From assembly GCA_027382625.1 (NCBI GenBank), contig JAJKFJ010020858.1, positions 43,876 to 107,875 on the forward strand: DNA of 64,000 nucleotides, in the 5' to 3' direction. Position 1 is the first letter of the stretch. The number at the start of each line of letters is the position of its first letter. The translations under genes and the position numbers were made by a program. Positions 36,301 to 44,538 of this stretch are shown piece after piece. The notes under the pieces are model-generated. The model did no database searches, was not told the origin of the DNA, and saw only the letters and a program-made list of their open reading frames with translations. This stretch comes from Tetmemena sp. SeJ-2015. Its lineage: Eukaryota; Ciliophora; Spirotrichea; Sporadotrichida; Oxytrichidae.

Positions 36301-36561
36301 CTTCTCTGTGTGCTTCCACTCTAAAGACTCGCCTACGACACCACAGTCGCCCTCGGCTTTGATCCAGACAGACCCAGAAATCTAGCTAATAGATAAAATA
36401 CTTATGTTTTGCATTATAATGAATCCTGCTTATAAAGAATGATTTATCAATAAGTTAAAAATTATAAAGCTTGTTACCATAAATATTACTTAGGTATATC
36501 TTTTAGCAAACCATATCTAGTTTATTATAAATAAATCTATAAGGAGCTAACCACAAAATGA
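21304..36561 (+). CDS. glucosamine-fructose-6-phosphate aminotransferase (GFAT), split germline gene
   Basis: Makes glucosamine-6-phosphate from fructose-6-phosphate and glutamine. The glutaminase domain starts at CCGIVGYIG (Cys codons 22058-22063), with [10 protein letters not shown] and [11 protein letters not shown] domain 1 has [12 protein letters not shown] and SVSQSGETMD, and SIS domain 2 begins with [14 protein letters not shown]. The body stops at PVVIT (24019). The missing end lies 12.2 kb downstream at 36200-36561: [43 protein letters not shown] and TGA 36559-36561, joined through an 11-bp repeat. Upstream, helical sequence from ATG 21304 and from about 21680 reads into the catalytic domain and would form a long N-terminal extension; its linkage is inferred. 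Many IESs are listed separately, and one more insert lies near 23575. Confidence 0.88.
21925..21961. other. IES in GFAT 5' region, 37 bp, pointer GGATCT
   Basis: GGATCT repeats at 21925-21930 and 21962-21967. Deletion joins LTKFGLGS to [10 protein letters not shown] in frame with the glutaminase domain, which supports the N-terminal extension being part of this gene. Confidence 0.75.
23135..23178. other. IES in GFAT, 44 bp, pointer TATGT
   Basis: TATGT repeats at 23135-23139 and 23179-23183. Deletion gives [15 protein letters not shown], as expected between the first SIS motifs. Confidence 0.85.
23374..23406. other. IES in GFAT, 33 bp, pointer GGAGTT
   Basis: GGAGTT repeats at 23374-23379 and 23407-23412. 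Deletion gives [20 protein letters not shown]. The 33-bp insert keeps the frame open if retained. Confidence 0.85.
23683..23716. other. IES in GFAT, 34 bp, pointer AAGCA
   Basis: AAGCA repeats at 23683-23687 and 23717-23721. Deletion gives [19 protein letters not shown], the start of the second SIS domain. Confidence 0.85.
23893..23937. other. IES in GFAT, 45 bp, pointer TGAA
   Basis: TGAA repeats at 23893-23896 and 23938-23941. Deletion joins PVIFIIN to [14 protein letters not shown]. Confidence 0.75.
24020..24606. other. AT-rich spacer inside the GFAT interruption
   Basis: Noncoding-looking DNA between the GFAT pointer and the first transporter start. Only low-complexity open frames seen. 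Confidence 0.5.
24607..26612 (+). CDS. UNC93-like transporter, copy 1
   Basis: Member of the UNC93 branch of the major facilitator superfamily (PF05978), multi-pass membrane proteins. The ATG at 24607 gives a short Gln/Asn leader. Hydrophobic helices begin with [20 protein letters not shown]. The mid-protein signature is [19 protein letters not shown] (about 25190). After a polar loop the second half starts at [19 protein letters not shown] and carries [13 protein letters not shown] and [11 protein letters not shown]. The charged C-terminal tail (Ser/Glu/Lys) ends at TGA 26610-26612. At least six interruptions were read, four with clear pointers listed separately. Closest to copy 2 by eye. 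The transported substrate is unknown. Confidence 0.85.
24853..24874. other. IES in UNC93-like copy 1, 22 bp, pointer AGATG
   Basis: AGATG repeats at 24853-24857 and 24875-24879. The insert contains an in-frame TGA; deletion joins NKLGSR to [10 protein letters not shown]. Confidence 0.85.
25254..25296. other. IES in copy 1, 43 bp, pointer AGAT
   Basis: AGAT repeats at 25254-25257 and 25297-25300, flanking a TA-rich run. Deletion gives [15 protein letters not shown], as in the paralogs. Confidence 0.85.
25791..25830. other. IES in copy 1, 40 bp, pointer GCTTT
   Basis: GCTTT repeats at 25791-25795 and 25831-25835. Deletion gives [14 protein letters not shown]; paralogs read VALGVGEMIGG or [11 protein letters not shown] here. 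Confidence 0.85.
26080..26119. other. IES in copy 1, 40 bp, pointer ACTTG
   Basis: ACTTG repeats at 26080-26084 and 26120-26124. Deletion gives [17 protein letters not shown]. Confidence 0.85.
26613..27300. other. AT-rich spacer between transporter copies 1 and 2
   Basis: About 690 bp with no conserved coding; the longest spacer within the first five copies. Confidence 0.45.
27301..29331 (+). CDS. UNC93-like transporter, copy 2
   Basis: Starts at ATG 27301 with a Tyr/Asn-rich leader. The first helix contains [19 protein letters not shown], very like copy 1. [17 protein letters not shown] follows after two IESs. The signature corresponding to CATEENKGF is split by an insert: CSTD, then [15 protein letters not shown]. 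The second half shows [45 protein letters not shown] and [11 protein letters not shown]. The polar tail, rich in Gln, Asn and Glu, ends at TGA 29329-29331. With copy 1 it forms the most similar pair in the array, consistent with a late duplication, although the IES positions of the two copies differ. Confidence 0.85.
27481..27523. other. IES in copy 2, 43 bp, pointer TTGGCT
   Basis: TTGGCT repeats at 27481-27486 and 27524-27529. Deletion gives [19 protein letters not shown], matching copy 1. Confidence 0.88.
27625..27653. other. IES in copy 2, 29 bp, pointer CAAT
   Basis: CAAT repeats at 27625-27628 and 27654-27657. Deletion gives [15 protein letters not shown]; copy 1 reads [15 protein letters not shown] uninterrupted. 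Confidence 0.85.
28630..28672. other. IES in copy 2, 43 bp, pointer CATT
   Basis: CATT repeats at 28630-28633 and 28673-28676. Deletion gives [16 protein letters not shown]. Confidence 0.85.
29043..29091. other. IES in copy 2 tail, 49 bp, pointer AATAA
   Basis: AATAA repeats at 29043-29047 and 29092-29096. Deletion links SRIHRLNK to PAEDLSDPN and keeps the polar tail open to the TGA. Confidence 0.7.
29644..31557 (+). CDS. UNC93-like transporter, copy 3 (divergent)
   Basis: Same fold and position in the array, but clearly diverged. ATG 29644 opens a polar leader. The first helix is [18 protein letters not shown]. The next block has [16 protein letters not shown]. The usual [13 protein letters not shown] signature is replaced by [15 protein letters not shown]. 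The second half retains [19 protein letters not shown] and a variant [13 protein letters not shown], where other copies have WG.QDS. GFEF becomes YAFE followed by an IES (pointer TGAGG near 31338). TGA is at 31555-31557. The loss of conserved polar signature residues suggests altered substrate or relaxed constraint. One or two frame changes near 30200 and 31440 remain. Confidence 0.75.
31745..33605 (+). CDS. UNC93-like transporter, copy 4
   Basis: ATG 31745 is followed almost at once by the first helix ([20 protein letters not shown]), a shorter leader than in other copies. Landmarks: [18 protein letters not shown], a long loop, [39 protein letters not shown], then a His/Pro/Asn-rich linker and an AT-rich insert near 32480-32600. 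The second half, [53 protein letters not shown] and [15 protein letters not shown], is uninterrupted for over 400 bp. A one-base break near 33303 precedes the last helix. The Glu/His/Asp-rich tail ends at TGA 33603-33605. Confidence 0.86.
31845..31889. other. IES in copy 4, 45 bp, pointer AGAT
   Basis: AGAT repeats at 31845-31848 and 31890-31893. The insert contains an in-frame TGA; deletion gives [18 protein letters not shown]. Confidence 0.85.
33821..36049 (+). CDS. UNC93-like transporter, copy 5
   Basis: Last copy inside the GFAT interruption. ATG 33821 opens an ~65-residue Ser/Gln-rich leader, then [30 protein letters not shown] and [20 protein letters not shown]. The central linker is long and polar (His/Asn/Pro-rich, about 34700-34985). 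The second half has [19 protein letters not shown] assembled over two IESs (pointers CGATT and TCAC), [30 protein letters not shown] and [11 protein letters not shown]. The tail is Gln/Asn-rich and ends at TGA 36047-36049, 150 bp before the GFAT C-terminal segment. Another IES, pointer TTAT, lies near 34218. Confidence 0.85.
34545..34583. other. IES in copy 5, 39 bp, pointer ATGTCT
   Basis: ATGTCT repeats at 34545-34550 and 34584-34589. Deletion gives [17 protein letters not shown]. It falls within about two codons of the AGAT IES of copy 1. Confidence 0.85.
35583..35631. other. IES in copy 5, 49 bp, pointer CATTTT
   Basis: CATTTT repeats at 35583-35588 and 35632-35637. Deletion gives [19 protein letters not shown], matching copies 4 and 6. 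Confidence 0.88.
36387..36539. other. IES in GFAT 3' end, 153 bp, pointer TAA
   Basis: Joining at TAA (36387-36389 and 36540-36542) gives DRPRNLAKELTTK and a TGA. It restores the NLAK motif that carries the C-terminal catalytic lysine of GFAT. Without it the sequence reads NLAN. The pointer is short, so the call rests on the protein end. Confidence 0.72.
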
Positions 36562-37369
36562 AAGTTTAATTTGTGGTCAGTTTCTTTTAACGCTATCAGA
36601 TCTTATAATTTTGAGGAAATACATCTCTTTTAGATAAAGCAATCAATCTAAATCGTATGAATTTATTACAAATATTACACAAACAAGATTCAATTTTCGT
36701 GCATCATCAAAGAAAAGTAAGAGTAAAAATTCTAATTTAGAACTAAATCAAATCATAAATTCTTAATTAACTTAAAATTTATAAAGAGCATAAATTTAAA
36801 AGTACTAACATGGTTCGATTGTAAATTAAACCTCCCAAAAATTAATAATTGATTTTTATTTTATAATATTTCAGATATCTTGCTCTTGAGTTGAGAATAA
36901 TTGGAAATTCTCAAAATTAAAAGTTTTAATTTAATTTTTAATATAAATTAGATATAAAAGTCTCTTCACTTAATGTAATTTATTTTTGACAGAAAAATAA
37001 TTTAAAAGTTAATTACTCTTAAAAATAAATCTAAATATTAAAATACAGTATTGAGAGACTAATTATTTCTTAAATTATTTTATACTCCTTTTATTTATTC
37101 TTCATCATACAAAATATAATAAAAAAAGTATTTTCGAATTAATTTAAACAAGCCTCCAGTAATTCCTATAATAAAATATATGCTGATCATTAGAGTTTTT
37201 ATTATTATTTTTAAATGTTTTTTTTTATTTCAAATAAAGAAGATGAATATTAAATTAAAATATTTGTAAAATCAAAATTCAAATCGTTTAAAGACAATCA
37301 CTAAATATCTGAGAGTCTAATAATTTTGATATCAGCAATTTAAATGGAAAGTCAATTAAATTTTGTATT
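36562..37369. other. AT-rich spacer after GFAT
   Basis: About 800 bp, the most AT-rich long stretch here, between the GFAT stop and copy 6. No coding signal. Confidence 0.5.
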
Positions 37370-39341
37370 ATGCCTAGCAACTCACTCCTAAAGCCTCACT
37401 AAGAGTCTCTTCCAATAAGCTCGAGGCAGAAGATAAATGAATATGCTAACTTCTGGAAGGCAACTCACTGCTCTGTGGGCTTCTTTGTGAGCTTCATCTC
37501 TCTAAACTCCATTCAAAATATTCAGTCTCAGATGCTAGAGGACAACGGCTTTGATAAACTAGGTTTTTATTCGAATGCAATCCTTTATCTGGCGCTTGGA
37601 ATCGGCAGCTTAGTTTCAAGTTGGGTACTAAAGAAAATTGGAGAAGCCAACTCTATGGGGATAGGATGCTTGATGAGTGTATTTTTCATGGCCTCTTTTA
37701 TCTTCCCCTCTCTGAAGCAAGAGTAAGGCTTAGATGGATTTTGGTTTGGCCAGTTTTTCGTCTACTTCATTATCCTAATTTGCTCTTTTACGAATGGAAT
37801 TGGTGAAGCCGTGATGTGGGTGGCTCAAGGGAAGTATATCTCAGAGTGCGCTACTGTGAACAATAAAGGCTTCTTCTTCAGCTACTTCTGGGCCTATTTC
37901 ATGTCCACTCAGATTCTGGGGAACTACCTAGCTGGCCTTATCTTGGGCAAGATATCTTAAACTGCTTACATAGTGATTATGTCAGCACTCACACTCTTCG
38001 CTTCATTCATTTTCTTCTTCCAGAAGCAGCCAATTATCATAGATCTAAATCCACAAAGACCGGAAGATTTGTAACTAAGTTTCATTCAAGAGGAAGACAG
38101 TGAAGAGGAAGAATAATAAAAAGAAGGCTCAAAGATTATGACGGGAGGATTGAACTCCGAAAAGCTTAAGCAATTGAGTTCAATCAATCAATAGATACAA
38201 CACTAAAGTCCCGATTCAAAGACAAACTTAGAATAGAAATATCAATCTCCTTATCAAAATCCCCTTCCTCTAACTTCATAGCCTTCTTATCCTCCAATAG
38301 TTTCAAATCATCCCATAGAAAGTAGCTTAAGCAAAATCAAGTCCTATGATATGCACTTCAAACTTTAGTCTCTAGTCTCAGTTTCTTTCTCAATCAGTAA
38401 TTTGTAGAATCTGAAATCTCATTCCAGATTAATTATTGAATGCATTCAGAGAAAATGAGGCATCGAAGAAAGCAATCTTAAGAAGCTCATTTGGTCAAAG
38501 ATGTTCTCTCAGTTCTAAAATTGACTGTCTCTAAGAGAATGCTTTTGATGCTGCCTCTGTGCTTTTGGACTGGCATCTCTATCGCTTATTACTCAGGGTA
38601 GATAGTGTGCATGCTCACAGATACTATGCCAGATGAATCAATACAATCATTCACCTCATCCATTTATAGTATTTGAATCTCCTAACATTTAATACGAGAA
38701 GTCTATGTATGCAATGGTGATATTTGGAGTAGGTGAGATGATTGGCTGCTTTTTCATAGGGTTTATAGTAGATAAGAAAGGCAGTAGATTTGCATCTCTA
38801 GTTGACGTTGCAATCATTATAGTTCAAACATTTGTCACCTTACTCTTTCTTAAACAGAACTATACTATTCTTAAATGTTTCCTACTTGAGTAAATGGATA
38901 ATTGATTTGCGTATAGTTCAACTACCTAGCCTTAATTATGGCTTTTATGTGGGGATTTCAAGACAGTGCCACTAACACTCATCTCGCAGAGATGCTTGGC
39001 TTTGAGTTTGACAATAACTCCGAACCCTTCTCGGTTTTTAATTTGGTTTAGGCACTTGGTGTTTTCTTCTTTGAGATCATTGAAACCTATGTAGATACAC
39101 ATCAGGCCTATGTCAATTATAAAACCAATACCAACTTTAAAAAAGGTTTTCTTCATAGGAATCTAAGTTTACTTGGTTCACTGGAATAATCGGCTTGATT
39201 TCTTGTGGAGCCACTTACTTCTTTGACTTTAAGTAAAGACACTAGACTGCAAACAGAGGCCGAAATATAGAAAGATAGTAAAGTTAAGAATTAGCAGAAG
39301 CTGAGCAAGAAATTCAACTCATTCAAAAATTTCAGTAATGA
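37370..39341 (+). CDS. UNC93-like transporter, copy 6
   Basis: ATG 37370 starts a ~33-residue leader followed by FWKATHCSVGFFVSFISLNS. The first half is continuous for about 1 kb without an IES, the longest uninterrupted block in the array. It shows [35 protein letters not shown] and STQILGNYLAGLILG. A long acidic/Gln-rich linker (about 38050-38340) follows. The second half has LLMLPLCFWTGISIAYYSGQ, GVGEMIGCFFIGFIVDKKG, FMWGFQDSATNTH and GFEFDNNSEPFSVFNLVQALG. IESs were read near 38400, 38650, 38873 (pointer TTC) and 39100. The acidic/Gln tail ends at TGA 39339-39341. Confidence 0.86.
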
Positions 39342-39504
39342 TTTAACAATATAAGTTTTAGTTTCAAGTTCTCAGTATGTAAAGATCTATTTGTAAATTG
39401 TTGTTTTTCTCTTTTGATAAGTCTTAAAATATTAAGGTAAAGCAAGCATATAAAAAAATCAGGAGGAATATATCTCTATTATAATTTTTATAGAATACTT
39501 AGCA

Positions 39505-41225
39505 ATGACAGAAAAGTATTCCGATGCTGAGAGTTAAGGTTTCTCAGCACGCTTCCCTAACTTTGGCTCGCTAACTCTTCTATCTCTGGGTATTCTGATG
39601 CTTCAGACGGCCTACACTTCCACAGCTAATAAAAAAATGCTCATAGTATTTATATTTACTCTCTAACCTTGTATCCTTGATGCTTGAGAAAAACGGCTAC
39701 GGTCCTTTGGGGTATCTGTCAATAGGATTCATCTATATATCTTGGGGACTCGGCTCTTTTATTTCACCCACCATTTATAGGAGATGGGGCTCCAGATTCT
39801 CCATTTTCATTGGGACTTTCAGCAATTCGACTTGGATATATTCTTCTATCATTACCCTAGTTGAGAGAGATGAGGATGCATCCTTGCGGCCTTGGTATCT
39901 CTCAGACTAGTTTGTGTATTCTCTGGTGCTCACTAACTCCATGTTCAATGGCTTCTGTAATGGGCCGATGTGGGTGGCTCTCTGTAAGTAGATCGCCTCT
40001 TATTCCAGTAAGCAAACCTATGGTATGTACTTCAGCTACTTAAAATAAACAATGTAAGCAATTTTCAATAGATTGTGATGGCTTTGATTACTTCTGGGTG
40101 TATTATATATCTTCACAGATTTTCGGAAACTCGATCGCCGCATATGTACTCCAAAACTTTTCTTAACTAGCTTTCTTCATTATAATGGGGACACTCGCCT
40201 TGTTTGCTTCCTTCTACTTCTACAGTCTAAAGTATGATGACGATGACAAGAGGAGGAATAAAAACCAAAGATCTAGTCAGAAGACTAGTTCTGGAGAGTT
40301 TACAAATCTTGAAATAGAAGAGGAGGAATAGGAGAAAGATCCTGGACTGGTAGAAGGAATCAAAGATTATAAATGGAGGGTAACATTTAATTATGTTTTA
40401 AAGATGTGGTGAAAATGATTGGCCATAGAAAAATGAGATACCTCATTCCTTAGATCTTCTTCACAGGAGTGTCAATTGCCTTCTACACTGGTCTCTTTGT
40501 GAGCTTTATATTCTAAACTCTGCCCTCAACCTTTTCTCAACAAGAGCAGTTTTCCAAGTCGATGAGCGAAAAGTAATAAAAGCAAATTTCTTTATTAGAG
40601 CGTTATGAGTTTGATAGGGCTGGGTGCTTTGTTTGGAACTATTCTAATTGGATTCACCTATGACAAGTTCGGTCATAAGCCTGCCTGCGTTTAGAATATT
40701 TCTATTCTAGCAGTCAATTATATATTACTATTTATATAAGCTTCGGAAAGTTAACTATTGAGTGGTAGCTTTGTTTGTGCTGGCTTTTGGAAACACACGT
40801 GAGTATAACTATCTGGTTTTTATGATGACTCTGACTTGGGGCATGATGGATGCGAGCATGGCTACTCACTGCTACTCCTCACATGAAATTAAATGGACAC
40901 ATTATTTTCTCACTAGGAGTTGAATTCGATGACAACCCAGTGGGGTACGCTCTCTATAACTTATTCTAGTCCTTGGGAGTGCTTATCTTCTAGCTGATCC
41001 ACATAAACATTAAGGGATGGGAAATGTTCCAACCCTACTCTTGCTTCGTTCTGCTCTTTGGCTTGTTTTGCTTCTCGGTCTCTGTCAAATTAAATAAACA
41101 TAATCATTATTGCTAAGATATTAATCTCATTCTTTATGCCTGGCAGCAAGTCTGGAGAGAATAGCCAGTCAACTGTAAGTGCTGTAGAAGAAAGGCTACT
41201 TCAAAAAGATAATCAGTAACCTTGA
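39505..41225 (+). CDS. UNC93-like transporter, copy 7 (divergent)
   Basis: ATG 39505, short leader, first helix LTLLSLGILMLQTAYTSTAN, then GYGPLGYLSIGFIYISWGLG. The signature is degenerate: SSKQTYGMYFSY followed by FWVYYISSQIFGN across an IES. The linker is strongly acidic (DDDDKRR, EIEEEEQEKD). The second half has [51 protein letters not shown] in place of WG.QDS.NTH, and GVEFDDNPVGYALYN. TGA is at 41223-41225. Pointers CTAA (39629) and TACTT (40037) and two more listed below were read. Together with copy 3 it is the most diverged member. Confidence 0.78.
40362..40399. other. IES in copy 7, 38 bp, pointer AAAGAT
   Basis: AAAGAT repeats at 40362-40367 and 40400-40405. Deletion gives VEGIKDVVKMIGHRKMR. 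Confidence 0.85.
40564..40597. other. IES in copy 7, 34 bp, pointer GAGCG
   Basis: GAGCG repeats at 40564-40568 and 40598-40602. Deletion gives EQFSKSMSVMSLIGLGALF. Confidence 0.85.
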
Positions 41226-41477
41226 ACTAGAAGAATAAATATATTAGCATAAATTATTTTATATCTTAGTTACTATTTAAGAATTCTTCATCATTATTAT
41301 ATGTATGATAACAATATACCTTTCATTAGCTAATTTTATAAGGCATTGGAACATTAAAATAAGGAAATCGGAGAAAGAAATGTAGATTATCTTCAATAAA
41401 AAATTAACTTCATAAGTTAAAATATACGAAAATATAATCAAAATAATAATTCTAAATAAAGAATACAGGATTTCTAA

Positions 41478-43076
41478 ATGCACTATAATTTCAATGCAGA
41501 TAAGGATGGGACTCCCAAATAAAGAGTCACTAAATATACCAATTTCTGGAAAGCTTATAACGAATTGATATATGCTTTTATTTTCATAAAATTTATTCAA
41601 ATTACTGTAATAGCAACTTGCTCTAGGTTTTCTAGTGCTCTTCATAGCTCAGGCCTCAGCAATAAATCTCCAAGCCAGAGTTATGAATTCAAATGGATTC
41701 AACTCCTTGGGAAATTATAATCTGGCTGCGCTATCTATCTTCTGTGTTTTCGGAGGATTTCTTTCTACATCTTTCATCAAGAAATTAATCTATCATAGTT
41801 ATTTAAGATTGAAATGTTAGATTTAAGAAATTAGGAATTAACATCAGCTTGGTGATAAGTGTGTTAGGAATATCTCAGTGGATTCTCTGTTCAGTTCTCC
41901 CAGCTTTGAGAACAGCTGCCGATCCCTACGACCAGGAGCATAACATCCTCTACAGTTAGGGTTTCATATACCCAGTGATGATAGTATCCTCTTGCGTCTG
42001 CGGATTCGCAACTGGTATACTCTGGACAGCTCAAGGCGTCTACACTTCTCACTGTGCGACTGAAGAAAGCAAGGGCTTCTATTTCAGTTGCTTTTGGACT
42101 ACCTATACAGGGTCTCAAGTGGTGGGAAATCTAATAGCTGCTTTCATTCTTGGCAACATGGATCAACGCAACTACTTCTATATCATGACTGGAATTGCCC
42201 TCTCGTCTTCCTTTATATTCGTAACTCTAAGGAAGCCACTCAGGCAATAGGATATTGATAGTCAAAATAAGAAGTCAGCAGTCGATAACGCAGCTCTTGA
42301 GAATAAAGAGTCTTCTTCAGACAGTCTGTTGATGCATAGTCCGGGAAGGGTGCAAGCAGTAGCTATCGAACCGCAGGATTAAACTGTATGGGAAAATATT
42401 AAAGGTGTCTGGAACTGCTTCACATTATATAAATAGTATTCACTGATAGAAGAATGGCACTATTCTTGCCCGAGACAGGCTGGACTGGAGTTTCAATTTC
42501 CTATTACAGTAGCATGCTTGTACCATAATGACTGCTTGCTTAATAGCAGATGGAGACTTGGATGATAAATACGAGTTCAAGTGGTCTATGATAGCCATGG
42601 TTGCCCTCGGAGTTGGAGAAATGATAGGAGGTTAGATAATTTGAATGTATTTTATTGAATATACATTTCGATTAATAATTGGACAGGTAGTGGATAAGTT
42701 TGATTCTAAGAAGGCTGTGTTTGTGATCCTTGCAATATTTTTGATAATGATGGGTTTCACATTTGCCTAAATTGGAGTGTTCAGCTACTGCTGGATATCT
42801 TTCGTGATGTGTTTCTTCTGGGGCCTTTAAGACAGCGCTGTGAACACTCACGTATTTGAAATGCTTGGTTTTGAATTCAACCACTCTGATGACGCTTTTG
42901 CGATTTACTCTCTGATTCAGTCGATAATGTCTTTTATCTTCTAGTTCTGCGAAGCATGGGTGCTCACTTAGGAGCAGTTTTGGATTTACACTGCGATAGT
43001 GGGAGTCCTTGGATTTCTGTGCCTTGGGTGCACCTACTTCTTTGACTTCAAGCCATCCCACAAACAAATAAGTTGA
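41478..43076 (+). CDS. UNC93-like transporter, copy 8
   Basis: Final copy. ATG 41478 opens a short leader ending NFWKA. An AT-rich insert near 41545-41610 precedes the first helix LGFLVLFIAQASAINLQ (one-base shift near 41633). Further blocks: IFCVFGGFLSTSFIKKLG, a loop, GVYTSHCATEESKGFYFSCF, GSQVVGNLIAAFILG and a short linker. The second half begins RRMALFLPETGWTGVSISYY (one-base shift near 42526) and carries VALGVGEMIGGQIIGQVVD, FFWGLQDSAVNTH and GFEFNHSDDAFAIY. It ends soon after the last helix at TGA 43074-43076, with the shortest C-terminal tail of the array. Confidence 0.84.
41779..41824. other. IES in copy 8, 46 bp, 9-bp pointer AAGAAATTA
   Basis: AAGAAATTA repeats at 41779-41787 and 41825-41833. 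Deletion gives SFIKKLGINISLVISVLG. The longest pointer of the small IESs. Confidence 0.88.
42419..42438. other. IES in copy 8, only 20 bp, pointer TTCAC
   Basis: TTCAC repeats at 42419-42423 and 42439-42443. Deletion gives GVWNCFTDRRMALFLPE, with the RRM motif that starts the second half in paralogs. Confidence 0.82.
42636..42674. other. IES in copy 8, 39 bp, pointer ATAATT
   Basis: ATAATT repeats at 42636-42641 and 42675-42680. Deletion gives MIGGQIIGQVVDKFDSKK. Confidence 0.88.
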
Positions 43077-43529
43077 GTATATACTTTTACGAATTTATAA
43101 TAAGTAGCAGCTATAAGTCAATCCTCTATCAAATTTATCTATCTTTACTACTTTTAATTTGGATATTTTATTCAATCATAAAACATAATTAAGTGAGGGG
43201 CTCTATAACAATAAATTAAGGAATGTGATTTATATAATACAATTTGAATGAGTTTACCAAAATGTTTTATAGTCAATTCCACTAAATAACACTTTTGTAA
43301 ATAAGCTACTCTAAAATTATAGCATTAAATATTTCAAAATTAAAAGATCGTATTTTAACAACCTGAATGATTAATTTGTTTTTTTGCATTCGTTCATGAG
43401 GTTGTGTAAATGAAAGTAGGAGTAAATTAAAGTAGTTAAATTAAATATTAAATTAAAAAGGGTTGATAACCTACATCAACTATTTCTATATTTCATCATT
43501 AGAAATTATAGAGTGTGAGTTTTTATTTT
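43077..43529. other. AT-rich spacer at the end of the transporter array
   Basis: About 450 bp without coding signal, between copy 8 and the next + strand gene. Confidence 0.45.
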
Positions 43530-44467
43530 TAGAATAAGATCAAAGACTATAAGTGGTGGTAAGGATAGACATCCTCATTATGCTTTTCTTGCTTAACAAC
43601 TGTGTTTAGAATAAACAGCATGATGACGTTAGACTTGAGACAGCAGATTTATAATGGTTTCAGAAATCAGTTGAGCCCTATCAGCAAATGATAGAACAGC
43701 TAAAGGCCAAGCAAAAGGAAAAGGAGGCAGAGATTTTGGTCCTCAAATATGCTTTAGTCAATTTAAACTTCTCATAAAAACTAGAGAAGAAGTGCAAACC
43801 CGCAGGAGCTACTGCAGCTTATGGAAGGTCGGCAGTTGGCACTAGACCAGCTAATCAAGAAATTATAGATGGGGAGAGCAGGTGGAATTTAGAACAAACT
43901 CAATCAAAGCATGCAAGCCAAATCAGGTGGAGGGAAGGAGGATAAACAACAAAAAATGCCACCAACTAATTCCCTTTTCTCTAGTTCTTGGTATTTGCGA
44001 TCGCATTCTACTAAAGAGAAGAAATGAACTCATTATATTTCTGAAACCAGTCCATGATCAATTCCTGCTGTCTCTTATATTATTAGATGTTATCTTTTAA
44101 GAATATAAAAATGATTGAGCACTAGACCAGCATAGAGAGCAACTCTAGGAAGCAGACAGAGTTCGAGAGTGACTACCCCTAGGGGATAAAACTCAAATGG
44201 AGCGAATGCAGCAGTGGTGAATCGATCTTCAACTGGAATTGGTGGAGCCAGAGAGCGCTCTAAAACCCCCACAGCTGGCTCTATGATGGGGAGAATATCA
44301 GTTGCTGTATGTGCTAAATATCTATTCATACTGGAGGGAAGGAAGGGTTGAACTCTACCAACATTAGTTATGTGGGAGGTAATAAAGCTAGCTCCAGAGC
44401 CAATTCAAACAGTAGGAACAACGAATCTTCTCAAAGCAGACTTATGATATAAATTTTATGGGAATGA
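43530..44467 (+). CDS. coiled-coil protein with basic Ser/Gly tail
   Basis: A TGA-free frame from about 43527 contains a charged helical segment, SVEPYQQMIEQLKAKQKEKE and AEILVLKYALVNLNF, then a Gly/Ala-rich linker. A frame shift near 43870 leads to IQNKLNQSMQAKSGGGKED. After an AT-rich insert (about 43975-44110) follow low-complexity Ser/Thr/Arg segments such as STGIGGARERSKTPTAG and a Ser/Asn-rich end, with TGA at 44465-44467. The start codon is not secure. The architecture resembles tails of kinesins or other cytoskeletal proteins, but no motor or other domain is visible, so no function is assigned. It is convergent with the CDK gene. Confidence 0.5.
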
Positions 44468-44538
44468 TAAGGTGAATTCATTTTAATATCGATAAGATAT
44501 ATCAAAGTCAACATTCTAACACACACTTTACACTACTT

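Noticed and set aside
36384..36550. AGCTAA repeated at 36384-36389 and 36545-36550, and again near 24026, as an alternative GFAT pointer
   Set aside because: Joining there gives NLANHK or NLAKQII endings with no GFAT similarity. The TAA junction gives NLAKELTTK and a stop, restoring the catalytic-lysine motif.
42672..43067. Minus-strand ORF of 131 codons under transporter copy 8
   Set aside because: Shadow of the conserved + strand helices and GFEF motif.
24607..43076. Transporter copies as pseudogenes because of many stops
   Set aside because: The stops lie in pointer-flanked inserts or are TAA/TAG glutamine codons; the joined proteins keep family motifs.
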